Below are positions 1 to 8,246 of a stretch of 64,000 nucleotides of DNA, in pieces. The translations under genes were made by a program, and so were the position numbers. The stretch spans positions 25,738-89,737 of the forward strand of contig NZ_BMYS01000014.1 of NCBI RefSeq assembly GCF_014652395.1, given 5' to 3'. Positions within the stretch are counted from its first letter, which is position 1. The number at the start of each line of letters is the position of its first letter. The stretch comes from Advenella faeciporci. Its GTDB lineage: Bacteria > Pseudomonadota > Gammaproteobacteria > Burkholderiales > Burkholderiaceae_B. The notes under the pieces are model-generated. The model saw only the letters and a program-made list of their open reading frames with translations. It searched no databases and was not told the origin of the DNA.

Positions 1-992
1 CATATGTTCGCGACGGCGGTAAATCCCGTATCGTGTTTACCGAGGGTGAAGATGAACGGGTTCTGCGTGCGGTACAGGTCCTGATCGACGAAAAAATCTG
101 CCGGCCCATACTGGTTGGCCGTCCTGCCATTCTTGAAAACCGCATCCGTCAATTTGGCCTGCGCATTTGTCTTGGCGAAGATGTCGATGTCACCAATTCT
201 GAAAATGATCCCCGTTTCAAACAGTACTGGACAACCTACTGGGAAATGATGAATCGCAAAGGGGTAACCCAGGAATTTGCCCGGGTTGAAATGCGCCGCC
301 GTTTGACGCTGATTGGCGCCATGATGGTTAAGCTGGGTGATGCCGATGGCATGATTTGCGGTACGGTCGGTACTTACGCCAATCACCTGCGCCTGGTTGA
401 CCAGGTCATTGGCAAGGCACCTGGCATCACGACTTACGGTGCCATGAATATCCTGCTGATGTCTGAGCGAACGGTCGCGGTGGCCGATACTCACGTAAAT
501 GCCGATCCCTCTGCGGCCGAAGTGGCTGAAATTACCCGGATGGCGGCCGAAGAAATGCGTCATTTGCAAATCGAGCCCAAAGTTGCCTTGTTGTCCAGCT
601 CAAACTTCGGGACCGATAACCCGATGTCCGGCTCCAAGATGCGTGAAGCCCTGGGCATTATCCGTGAACAGGAACCCGGTCTGGAAATTGACGGTGAAAT
701 GCACGCGGATGCGGCGCTTGATGAAGATGTCCGCAAGCGTATCCTGCCTTCAAGTACCCTGTCGGGCAGCGCCAACCTGTTGATTTGTCCCAATGTGGAT
801 GCCGGCAATATTGCCTATAACCTGCTTAAGACATGTGCCGGGGGCAACGTGGCAGTGGGGCCGTTCCTGTTGGGGGTGAACGCGCCTGTCCATATCCTGA
901 CTGCCAGCTCGACAGTGCGTCGCATTGTCAATATGGCGGCACTGACGGTTGTTGATGCCAATACACCCGGAAATAAATTCACAGGCCTCTGA
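1..992 (+). CDS. maeB: NADP-dependent malic enzyme, C-terminal phosphotransacetylase-like domain (5' partial)
   Basis: The reading frame is open from the first bases (codons from position 3) to TGA at 990-992, so the gene starts outside the window. The roughly 330 visible residues match the C-terminal phosphate acetyl/butyryltransferase-like domain of long, MaeB-type malic enzymes (usually about 760 residues), which decarboxylate malate to pyruvate with NADP. The domain opens with VFTEGEDERVLRAVQVL and carries the family-typical segments GDADGMICGTVG and SSSNFGTDNP. In this family the domain is regulatory (acetyl-CoA binding) rather than a true transacetylase. The malic domain itself is not visible. 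A free phosphotransacetylase is less likely because the segment begins exactly at the usual fusion boundary. Confidence 0.9.
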   Translation, partial: YVRDGGKSRIVFTEGEDERVLRAVQVLIDEKICRPILVGRPAILENRIRQFGLRICLGEDVDVTNSENDPRFKQYWTTYWEMMNRKGVTQEFARVEMRRRLTLIGAMMVKLGDADGMICGTVGTYANHLRLVDQVIGKAPGITTYGAMNILLMSERTVAVADTHVNADPSAAEVAEITRMAAEEMRHLQIEPKVALLSSSNFGTDNPMSGSKMREALGIIREQEPGLEIDGEMHADAALDEDVRKRILPSSTLSGSANLLICPNVDAGNIAYNLLKTCAGGNVAVGPFLLGVNAPVHILTASSTVRRIVNMAALTVVDANTPGNKFTGL

Positions 993-2199
993 TCATGCCG
1001 CCTCGCACCGGGAAGCACCTGTAGGATTGGTGTTTACCGGTGGCGGGGCCAAGGCCGCTTACCAAATAGGGGTGCTTTGGGCGCTGCTTGATATTCTTGA
1101 CCCCCATCGCCGTCCCGGCTTTCGCAATCCGTTCCAGATTATATGCGGATCTTCCGCCGGGGCAATCAATGCAACAGGGTATGCCTGTCGGGCAGCCTTT
1201 CCGCATGCTTCGGTCAGACGCCTGCGTCATATCTGGAGTAATATCAAAACCAGCCAGGTATACCGTTCTGATCCGGTGGGGGTTTTTGGTAATGCAACCC
1301 GCTGGCTGTCCCTGTTGATGTTTGGTTGGGCCAGCCCGTTTATCAGGGCGCAAAGCCCCAAGTCTTTGCTTGATAACCGGCCTTTGGCGCATTTGCTGGG
1401 CCGGTTCATGCACTTTGACAATCTCAGGCATAACCTGCTCAATCACGATCTGTCTGCGCTGGCTATTACCGCAACCAGTTATACCACGGGTACCCACTTA
1501 ACGTTTTACCAGTCCAAACATACCCTGCAGGAATGGCAGGGCTTCAGGCGAAAATCGGTTGCCTGTGACATCAAGCTAAGTCACTTAATGGCCTCCAGCG
1601 CTATACCGTTTGTGTTTCCTGCACAATGTCTTTCCGTTCAGGCCCATACCGAGTGGTGTGGCGATGGCTCCATGCGACAGTTGGCCCCCATCAGCCCCGC
1701 CATTCATCTTGGGGCGGAAAAGGTGGTGGTCATCAGCACGACGGATCACAATAGACAGGAAGAGGTTTCTTTTGAACATTGCTCGGAAAGTTATCCAACC
1801 CTGGCCCAATTGGGCGGGCATGCCCTTTCGGATATTTTTGTGGATGGGCTTTCTATTGATCTGGAACGCATTCACCGTATAAACTCCCTGTTAAAGGTGA
1901 TTCCCGAACAGACCGATGTCAGGCCGGCCCTGAAAACCATTGATGTTCTTACGCTAAGTCCGAGCAAATCTATTGACGAAATCGCCATGATGCATTTAAA
2001 TTGCATGCCACAGACCGTACGTGCGTTTTTGCGCGTTTTGGGCGTCTCTTCCAAAGGTGGCGTTCATACAGGTAGTATTGTTGCCTCTCATTTATTATTT
2101 GAGGCGGATTTCACAACAGAGTTGATAAATCTCGCTTATGTGGATACGATGCAGCGAATAGATGAAATTAAGGCGTTTTTTAATGAGGGCGCATCATGA
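955..2199 (+). CDS. Patatin-like phospholipase
   Basis: Predicted serine acyl hydrolase of the patatin family, about 414 residues. Near the N-terminus is the glycine-rich oxyanion loop TGGGAKAAYQIGVL, then the nucleophile elbow CGSSAGAINA (GxSxG), and further on the catalytic aspartate in CGDGSMRQLAP, so the Ser-Asp dyad is complete. No signal peptide or membrane segment is evident, which suggests a cytoplasmic or membrane-surface enzyme acting on phospholipid or another acyl ester. ATG 955 is the first ATG in frame and overlaps the 3' end of maeB by 38 bases; a TTG at 949 is also possible. The stop overlaps the start of the next gene in an ATGA motif, so the two are probably translationally coupled. 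The substrate cannot be told from sequence. Confidence 0.85.
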   Translation: MPIHPEINSQASDHAASHREAPVGLVFTGGGAKAAYQIGVLWALLDILDPHRRPGFRNPFQIICGSSAGAINATGYACRAAFPHASVRRLRHIWSNIKTSQVYRSDPVGVFGNATRWLSLLMFGWASPFIRAQSPKSLLDNRPLAHLLGRFMHFDNLRHNLLNHDLSALAITATSYTTGTHLTFYQSKHTLQEWQGFRRKSVACDIKLSHLMASSAIPFVFPAQCLSVQAHTEWCGDGSMRQLAPISPAIHLGAEKVVVISTTDHNRQEEVSFEHCSESYPTLAQLGGHALSDIFVDGLSIDLERIHRINSLLKVIPEQTDVRPALKTIDVLTLSPSKSIDEIAMMHLNCMPQTVRAFLRVLGVSSKGGVHTGSIVASHLLFEADFTTELINLAYVDTMQRIDEIKAFFNEGAS

Positions 2200-2669
2200 G
2201 TAAAAAATCAGAAAATACGTTAACGAAGATTCTGTCTTCTGGCGGAGAAATCAAGGCTGACGCCCGGAAGCAGGAAGATGTTGCCGCTTTGGCTGAAGAA
2301 ATGGGCCTGACGTTTTTTTCCGCTGATTGTGACAAGGCCAGGAACCGTTCCGCCATTTTAAGGGCATTGGCCAAAGCCGTGGATTATCCGGTTTTCTTTG
2401 GCAACAATATGGATGCCTTGCTGGACTGTTTGGGAGAAACCCTGCTGGACCAGAAAAAAGGGATGGTGCTCTGGATTAAAAACCTGCATTCGGGTGACCC
2501 AACCCTGGCTGATGATGCCCGGGATATTCAGGGTATCCTGAATGATACCCTTGAGTTTGCCGCTGACAAGGATCGGGTTTTTGTGTATTCAATAGAGCAT
2601 GTGGGCAAACATTCCGACCCAGAGCCTGGTGTGGCACCTGCGCCTTATGCCGAGAGCCAGGGCAAATAA
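2196..2669 (+). CDS. Barstar-family protein
   Basis: A 157-residue protein with the barstar (ribonuclease inhibitor) fold signature in its middle: FFSADCDKARNRSAILRALA, then FFGNNMDALLDCLGE, the conserved helix that in barstar contacts barnase. It is longer than barstar itself (about 90 residues), with N- and C-terminal extensions; the C-terminal tail is rich in Pro and Ala. The start ATG lies inside the ATGA overlap with the lipase stop. No barnase-like ribonuclease gene is next to it, so it is an orphan barstar as seen in many proteobacterial chromosomes. Its partner is unknown. It may inhibit a nuclease encoded elsewhere or have another protein-binding role. Confidence 0.8.
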   Translation: MSKKSENTLTKILSSGGEIKADARKQEDVAALAEEMGLTFFSADCDKARNRSAILRALAKAVDYPVFFGNNMDALLDCLGETLLDQKKGMVLWIKNLHSGDPTLADDARDIQGILNDTLEFAADKDRVFVYSIEHVGKHSDPEPGVAPAPYAESQGK

Positions 2670-2726
2670 ACGACAATAAAAAGTGCAGGAAGCGGCCTTT
2701 ACCGGTTTGGTCTGTTCTTGCTGATT

Positions 2727-3464
2727 TCAAACCCAGTCCATTAATGCCGAGCAGGCTGCCGTGAGTGCCAGGCCTGCTGTTTCGGTACGCAAAATCCTTG
2801 ACCCATAAGTAATTTGGCGGGCGCCATTTTTTTTGAGTAAATCCAGCTCCCGGTCAGACCATCCCCCTTCAGGGCCAACAATCAGGCAAATTTCCTTGAT
2901 ATCAGGCCGTGCTTTCAGGTAAGCGACCAGATCGGTGCCGCCTTCGGGATGACACAGCAGCTTGTTATCCGGTTGGGGATGGTCAGCCACAAACCGGGCC
3001 AGTGTTTGCAGGGGTTCTATTTGCAATATCCGGTTTCTGCCGCACTGCTCACCGGCTGATATGGCTACTTTTTCCCAGTGATCCTGACGCTTTTCAAGAC
3101 GGCTGCCGGTTAAATTCAATACGCTTCGCTCTGCCTGAACGGGTATTAAATGCTGTACGCCCAGTTCGCTGGCCTTTTCGATAATCCAGTCCATTTTATC
3201 GCCCGAAGGCAAGCCCTGGACCAGGGTGATTTTGCCCTTGAGTTCATGCTCCTGTGCATTGTAGTGCTTGATGGCGGCCATGGCTTTGCCGTTTGTGAAT
3301 AGCAATTCGGCATGGTATTGCCCGTGCTTTCCGTCAAACAGGACGATTTCATCCCCTTCACGCAGGCGCAGGGCTCGCGAGGCATGGTGGGCGACATTGT
3401 CGGGCAGGGCGATGGTTTCGTTAAGGGGTAGTGGGATGGGACAATAAAACCGGGGAGTAGCCAT
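2727..3464 (-). CDS. rsmE: 16S rRNA (uracil-1498-N3)-methyltransferase RsmE
   Basis: Methylates U1498 of 16S rRNA using S-adenosylmethionine; a SPOUT-class enzyme. The 245 residues match the family length. The N-terminal PUA-like part has HHASRALRLREGDEIVLFDG. The C-terminal SPOUT knot shows the typical motifs EKASELGVQHLIPVQ, then LIVGPEGGWSDRELDLL and the closing LGSRILRTETA-type segment (here YGSRILRTETAGLALTAA). It is convergent with the barstar gene and divergent from tkt. The CAT at 3462-3464 is the natural start, giving MATPRFYCP. Confidence 0.95.
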   Translation of the reverse strand: MATPRFYCPIPLPLNETIALPDNVAHHASRALRLREGDEIVLFDGKHGQYHAELLFTNGKAMAAIKHYNAQEHELKGKITLVQGLPSGDKMDWIIEKASELGVQHLIPVQAERSVLNLTGSRLEKRQDHWEKVAISAGEQCGRNRILQIEPLQTLARFVADHPQPDNKLLCHPEGGTDLVAYLKARPDIKEICLIVGPEGGWSDRELDLLKKNGARQITYGSRILRTETAGLALTAACSALMDWV

Positions 3465-3629
3465 TGAAAATAAACCGTATGAATAAACAGGTTAATCCTG
3501 ATTGACAGGGGCGGGCCATAAGCCTGCGCGTAAGTTTAGCCCTGCAGGCAAGGCAATTGCATGGATAAATTTTACTTTATACAGGCAGTCGGCAAAGTGC
3601 AAGGTTTAGAGTGCTAAAATTATAGGTTA

Positions 3630-3673
3630 TTGAAAAAATTTGTTCGCAAGATAGTATATATATCGCAAGATAG
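3630..3673 (+). promoter_or_regulatory. Probable tkt promoter with an 11-bp direct repeat
   Basis: TTGAAA at 3630-3635 followed after 16 bases by TAGTAT (3652-3657) resembles a sigma-70 promoter. The sequence TCGCAAGATAG occurs twice, at 3644-3654 and 3663-3673, exactly 19 bases apart. The first copy overlaps the possible -10 region and the second the ribosome binding site of tkt. This also argues that the in-frame TTG at 3630 is not the tkt start. Confidence 0.4.
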
Positions 3674-3680
3674 GACACTC

Positions 3681-5735
3681 ATGAAGAATACTGCCACAAG
3701 CAATAATCCGTCACTTCTTTCAAATGCAATCCGTGCGCTTGCCATGGATGCCGTTCAAAAGGCAAATTCCGGTCATCCCGGTGCCCCCATGGGTATGGCA
3801 GAAATTGCACAGGCTTTATGGACACGGCATTTGCGCCATAATCCGCAAAATCCAGCCTGGTTTGATCGTGACCGCTTCGTGCTGTCCAATGGTCATGGAT
3901 CCATGCTTTTGTATGCCTTGCTGCACCTTACCGGTTACGATCTTTCCATCGAAGAACTGAAAAACTTCCGCCAGTTGCACTCCCAAACACCGGGACACCC
4001 CGAAGTGGGCATTACCGCCGGTGTCGAAACCACCACAGGCCCCCTCGGGCAAGGTATTGCCAATGCGGTCGGTTTTGCCCTGGCAGAACGCTTGCTGGCG
4101 TTGGAATTCAATAAACCCGGTCTGCCTGTCATTGATCACTTCACCTACACCTTTGTCGGTGACGGCTGCCTGATGGAAGGCATCTCCCACGAAGTGGCTT
4201 CATTGGCCGGCACGTTAAAACTTTCCCGTTTAATCGTTCTGTACGATGACAATGGCATTTCCATCGACGGTCAGGTGCAAAACTGGTTTGCCGATGACAC
4301 CCCCAAACGTTTTGAAGCCTATGGCTGGAACGTGATTCGCGATGTGGACGGTCACGATGTGGACGCTGTTGATCGTGCCATTGCACAGGCCAAAGAAGCC
4401 GCGCTTGGCGAAAATGCCGGCCCCACCCTTATCTGCTGCAAGACGGTTATCGGTAAAGGGGCGCCCAATATGGCCGGCTCTGAAAAAGTGCATGGCTCAC
4501 CACTGGGTGCCACCGAGATCGAGGCAACCCGTGCCGCGATTGGCTGGGATCTGCCTGCTTTTGAAATTTCCAGCGAAATTTACCAGGGCTGGAGCCAGGT
4601 AGAGCGTGGCATTCAGTTGCAAGACGAATGGCAAACACGTTTTGACCGGTATACACAAGAATTTCCCGAGCAAGCCAAAGAGCTGGCCCGTCGCATGAAC
4701 GGCGAACTGCCTGCCGGTTTTGCCGATCAATTCAATGCTTACCTGCAAGCGACGGTTAATAAGGCTGAAACGGTTGCTTCACGTAAGGCTTCCCAGTTTG
4801 CCATTGGTGCCCTGGCTGAAATCCTGCCCGAATTCCTGGGTGGCTCCGCCGACCTGACCGGTTCCAACTTTACCGACTGGAAAGGGGTTGCGCCGGTTCG
4901 TGCCAACAGCAATGGTTTGCAGTTTGGCCGTCATATCAATTATGGCGTACGTGAATTCGGCATGGCCGGTATCATGAACGGTATTGCCCTGCATGGCGGT
5001 TACCTGCCATTTGGCGGCACCTTCCTGACCTTTTCCGATTATTCCCGCAATGCGATTCGCATGGCCGCACTCATGAAGCAGCGTGTGGTGCATGTTTTTA
5101 CCCATGATTCCATCGGATTGGGTGAAGACGGCCCCACCCACCAGTCCGTCGAGCACGCCGCCAGCCTGCGCCTGATTCCCAACCTGGATGTATGGCGCCC
5201 TTGCGATACGGTGGAAACCGCCATTGCCTGGAAATCAGCAGTCAGCCGTCCGGCCAGCCTGGGTACAAACGTACAGCATGGCGGTCCCAGTGCCTTGCTG
5301 CTGTCGCGTCAAAATCTGCCTTTTGTCGAGCGTAGCCCCGAAGGGTTGGCCAATATTGAAAAGGGTGGCTACGTATTGCGCGATGCCGATCAGGCTAAAG
5401 CCATTATTATCGCCACGGGCTCCGAAATTGAAATTGCCCTGAAAGCTCAGGAAGCCCTGGCCAGTGAAAATATTCCGGTGCGCGTGGTTTCCATGCCAAG
5501 CACCAATGTATTTGACCGCCAGTCAAAAGAGTGGAAAGATTCAGTGTTGCCAAAAGAGTTGCCTTGTGTGGCCGTAGAGGCAGGGGTGTCTTCCATCTGG
5601 TATAAATATACCGGACGCGACGGTGTTGTGGTGGGTATTGATACCTATGGTGAATCGGCACCCGCTGGCGTTTTATTCAAGCATTTTGGCCTGACTTCCG
5701 AAAAAGTGGCCGACGCAGTCAAGCAAGTTTTATAA
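3681..5735 (+). CDS. tkt: Transketolase
   Basis: Thiamine-diphosphate enzyme of the pentose phosphate and Calvin cycles that moves two-carbon units between sugar phosphates. From ATG 3681 the protein has 684 residues, close to the usual 660-690. Visible hallmarks are the N-terminal [13 protein letters not shown], the ThDP motif starting at [19 protein letters not shown], the pyrimidine-domain region with [15 protein letters not shown] and the substrate-binding [14 protein letters not shown]. The frame is open upstream to a TTG at 3630, but ATG 3681 has an AGGA ribosome binding site (3672-3675) and starts at the natural N-terminus. gap follows after 16 bases, so they probably share a transcript. 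Confidence 0.96.
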   Translation: MKNTATSNNPSLLSNAIRALAMDAVQKANSGHPGAPMGMAEIAQALWTRHLRHNPQNPAWFDRDRFVLSNGHGSMLLYALLHLTGYDLSIEELKNFRQLHSQTPGHPEVGITAGVETTTGPLGQGIANAVGFALAERLLALEFNKPGLPVIDHFTYTFVGDGCLMEGISHEVASLAGTLKLSRLIVLYDDNGISIDGQVQNWFADDTPKRFEAYGWNVIRDVDGHDVDAVDRAIAQAKEAALGENAGPTLICCKTVIGKGAPNMAGSEKVHGSPLGATEIEATRAAIGWDLPAFEISSEIYQGWSQVERGIQLQDEWQTRFDRYTQEFPEQAKELARRMNGELPAGFADQFNAYLQATVNKAETVASRKASQFAIGALAEILPEFLGGSADLTGSNFTDWKGVAPVRANSNGLQFGRHINYGVREFGMAGIMNGIALHGGYLPFGGTFLTFSDYSRNAIRMAALMKQRVVHVFTHDSIGLGEDGPTHQSVEHAASLRLIPNLDVWRPCDTVETAIAWKSAVSRPASLGTNVQHGGPSALLLSRQNLPFVERSPEGLANIEKGGYVLRDADQAKAIIIATGSEIEIALKAQEALASENIPVRVVSMPSTNVFDRQSKEWKDSVLPKELPCVAVEAGVSSIWYKYTGRDGVVVGIDTYGESAPAGVLFKHFGLTSEKVADAVKQVL

Positions 5736-5751
5736 ACCAGGAGAGAATGTA

Positions 5752-6762
5752 ATGACCATTCGTGTTGCAATCAATGGATACGGTCGTATCGGCCGCAATG
5801 TATTACGTGCCCACTACGAAAGTGGCAAATCACATGATATTGAAATTGTCGCTATCAATGACTTGGGCGACCCTAAAACCAATGCCCATCTGACCCAGTA
5901 CGACACTGCCCACGGCAAGTTCCCCGGTACGGTAACGGTTGATGGCGATTACATGGTGGTTAACGGTGACAAAATCCGCGTGCTGGCCAACCGTAATCCG
6001 GCAGAATTGCCATGGGGCGAGCTCAATGTTGACGTGGTGCTGGAATGTACCGGTTTTTTCACCAGCAAGGAAAAAGCCAGTGCCCACCTGAAAGGCGGTG
6101 CCAAAAAAGTCATTATTTCCGCGCCCGGCGGCAAAGATGTTGACGCTACCATCGTATACGGCGTTAATCACCAGGTCCTGAAAGCGACTGATACCGTTAT
6201 TTCCAACGCATCCTGCACCACCAACTGCCTGGCCCCGCTGGTTCAGCCCCTGCACGAAGCCCTGGGCGTTGAAACCGGTTTGATGACTACCGTTCATGCG
6301 TATACCAATGACCAGGTATTGACCGACGTCTACCACGAAGACCTGCGTCGTGCACGTTCTGCCACCATGAGCATGATCCCCACCAAAACCGGTGCCGCGG
6401 CTGCCGTTGGCCTGGTATTGCCCGAACTGAACGGCAAACTGGATGGCTACGCGATCCGTGTTCCAACCATCAACGTTTCCATGGTGGACCTGTCTTTCAT
6501 CGCCAGCCGTGAAACAAGCGTTGAAGAAGTTAACGCGATCCTGAAAACCGCATCTGAAGGCGCCCTGAAAGGCATCCTGGATTACAACGAAGCACCGCTG
6601 GTTTCCATCGACTTCAACCATAACCCGGCCTCCAGCTCTTTTGATGCCACCTTAACCAAGGTTTCCGGCAAACTGGTTAAAGTTGCATCCTGGTACGATA
6701 ACGAGTGGGGCTTCTCCAACCGTATGCTCGACACCACTGTTGCCTTAATGAACGCCAAATAA
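5752..6762 (+). CDS. gap: Glyceraldehyde-3-phosphate dehydrogenase, type I
   Basis: Converts glyceraldehyde 3-phosphate to 1,3-bisphosphoglycerate with NAD. It has 336 residues. The Rossmann motif [15 protein letters not shown] is at the N-terminus, the catalytic cysteine is Cys155 in [11 protein letters not shown], and the C-terminus has [15 protein letters not shown] good ribosome binding site (AGGAGAG, 5741-5747) precedes ATG 5752. It follows tkt by 16 bases and is closed by a strong terminator at 6785-6820, so tkt-gap forms a transcription unit separate from pgk. Confidence 0.97.
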   Translation: MTIRVAINGYGRIGRNVLRAHYESGKSHDIEIVAINDLGDPKTNAHLTQYDTAHGKFPGTVTVDGDYMVVNGDKIRVLANRNPAELPWGELNVDVVLECTGFFTSKEKASAHLKGGAKKVIISAPGGKDVDATIVYGVNHQVLKATDTVISNASCTTNCLAPLVQPLHEALGVETGLMTTVHAYTNDQVLTDVYHEDLRRARSATMSMIPTKTGAAAAVGLVLPELNGKLDGYAIRVPTINVSMVDLSFIASRETSVEEVNAILKTASEGALKGILDYNEAPLVSIDFNHNPASSSFDATLTKVSGKLVKVASWYDNEWGFSNRMLDTTVALMNAK

Positions 6763-6784
6763 TCAGTTCATTCAGCAATTCACG

Positions 6785-6820
6785 AAAAACGGCATCCGGT
6801 TCCTTAGATGCCGTTTTTCC
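6785..6820 (+). terminator. Rho-independent terminator after gap
   Basis: Perfect 12-bp stem: AAAAACGGCATC at 6785-6796 pairs with GATGCCGTTTTT at 6807-6818 across a 10-base loop, ending in a T run. It lies 22 bases after the gap stop. Confidence 0.9.
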
Positions 6821-6925
6821 TTATCACAATCAATATTGTCAAATCACAATGAATGGATGCGCGGTCTGCATGAAATGGCCTGCTCCATGCAGTCGATAAT
6901 CATAAATCAAGGACATGCAAAAATA

Positions 6926-8125
6926 ATGCTAAACGTTCAAACGCTTTCCGCACTGGCCAAGGCGGATCAACTCAAGGGTAAACGTGTGTTTATCCGTTCC
7001 GATTTAAATGTACCCCTGAATGATCAGGGTATTATTACTGAAGATACCCGTGTGAGGGCTTCGGTACCGGCCATTAAAATGGCCCTGGAAGCCGGCGCTG
7101 CCGTCCTGGTCACGTCTCACCTGGGACGTCCCACCGAAGGCACCCTGACCGATAAAGACAGTCTGGCATCCGTGGCCGCCCGTTTGTCCGAATTGCTGGG
7201 CCAGCCGGTTGAGCTGGTTCAGAACTGGGTGGATGGCGGCGTTGACGTGGCGCCCGGCCAAGTTGTGTTGCTGGAAAATTGCCGCGTGAATGTGGGCGAG
7301 AAAAAAAATGACGAAGCACTGTCCCGCAAAATGGCCGCGCTTTGTGATGTTTACGTTAATGATGCATTTGGTACGGCGCACCGTGCCGAAGCCACCACGC
7401 ACGGCATGGCCCGGTTTGCGCCGGTTGCGTGTGCCGGTCCGCTTCTTGAGGCCGAACTGGCCGCTTTGGGACGTGTGCTGCAAAACCCCAAACGCCCAAT
7501 GGTTGCCATTGTGGGCGGCTCCAAGGTATCCAGCAAACTGTCCATCTTGCAAGCCTTGGCCGAACGTGTGGACCAGCTTGTGGTAGGCGGTGGTATTGCC
7601 AATACCTTCATGTTGGCCAGTGGTCTGAATATTGGCAAGTCCCTGGCCGAACCTGATCAAATAGACCAGGCCAAAACCGTGATTGATATCATGGCCAAGC
7701 GCGGTGCCAGTGTACCCATTCCGGTTGATGTGGTTTGTGGCAAGTCTTTTTCTGCCGATACTCCCGCCACTGAAAAAGCCGCTACAGAAGTGGCCGATGA
7801 CGACATGATTTTTGATATTGGCGGGCAAACCGCCAATACCCTGGCTGATATCCTGAAAAATGCCGGAACCATCGTCTGGAACGGTCCGGTGGGCGTGTTT
7901 GAGTTCGACGCTTTTGCCAATGGTACGAAAAAAATTGCCGAAGCGATTGCCGAATCCGAAGGCTTTTCAATTGCCGGTGGTGGCGACACCCTGGCCGCGA
8001 TTGCCAAATTTGGCATTGCCGACAAGGTTGGCTATATCTCTACCGGTGGTGGTGCTTTTCTGGAATTCCTGGAAGGCAAGACATTGCCTGCCGTCGATAT
8101 CCTGCAGCAACGCTTTACCCAATAA
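6926..8125 (+). CDS. pgk: Phosphoglycerate kinase
   Basis: Transfers phosphate between 1,3-bisphosphoglycerate and ADP in glycolysis. From ATG 6926 it has 399 residues, the normal bacterial length (about 390-400). Motifs: the N-terminal substrate site [11 protein letters not shown], the [10 protein letters not shown] segment, [15 protein letters not shown], the hinge GGSKVSSKL and the C-terminal nucleotide site [13 protein letters not shown] followed by [13 protein letters not shown]. The frame extends upstream to 6836, but the added residues do not resemble the family, and AAGGA at 6908-6912 precedes ATG 6926. It is separated from gap by a terminator, so it must have its own promoter in 6821-6925. 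Confidence 0.96.
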   Translation: MLNVQTLSALAKADQLKGKRVFIRSDLNVPLNDQGIITEDTRVRASVPAIKMALEAGAAVLVTSHLGRPTEGTLTDKDSLASVAARLSELLGQPVELVQNWVDGGVDVAPGQVVLLENCRVNVGEKKNDEALSRKMAALCDVYVNDAFGTAHRAEATTHGMARFAPVACAGPLLEAELAALGRVLQNPKRPMVAIVGGSKVSSKLSILQALAERVDQLVVGGGIANTFMLASGLNIGKSLAEPDQIDQAKTVIDIMAKRGASVPIPVDVVCGKSFSADTPATEKAATEVADDDMIFDIGGQTANTLADILKNAGTIVWNGPVGVFEFDAFANGTKKIAEAIAESEGFSIAGGGDTLAAIAKFGIADKVGYISTGGGAFLEFLEGKTLPAVDILQQRFTQ

Positions 8126-8163
8126 ATTTTTACCCGGCAAGTAAAACTTTATTACATTTCAAA

Positions 8164-8221
8164 CTGATGCCATAATAACGGTTCAGAATAGAACGTAAAA
8201 ATTATGGCATCAGCTGATGCC
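8164..8221. repeat. 13-bp perfect inverted repeat in the pgk / macroglobulin intergenic region
   Basis: CTGATGCCATAAT at 8164-8176 is mirrored exactly by ATTATGGCATCAG at 8201-8213, with 24 bases between. A third, partial copy CTGATGCC follows at 8214-8221. There is no T run after the stem, so a simple terminator is unlikely. It could be an operator, an mRNA stability hairpin after pgk, or a leader structure for the downstream gene. Confidence 0.6.
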
Positions 8222-8246
8222 CTATTAAAAAATAGGGGTAGGGGAA

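Noticed and set aside
2196..2669. Barnase-barstar toxin-antitoxin pair
   Set aside because: Neither neighbour resembles a barnase-type ribonuclease; only the barstar side is present.
5830..6621. 263-codon open frame on the minus strand inside gap
   Set aside because: Antisense to a certain GAPDH gene; a by-product of its codon use. Its composition (many Gly, Gln, His) fits no family.
7004..7828. 274-codon open frame on the minus strand inside pgk
   Set aside because: Shadow of pgk codon use; no ribosome binding site and no family motif.
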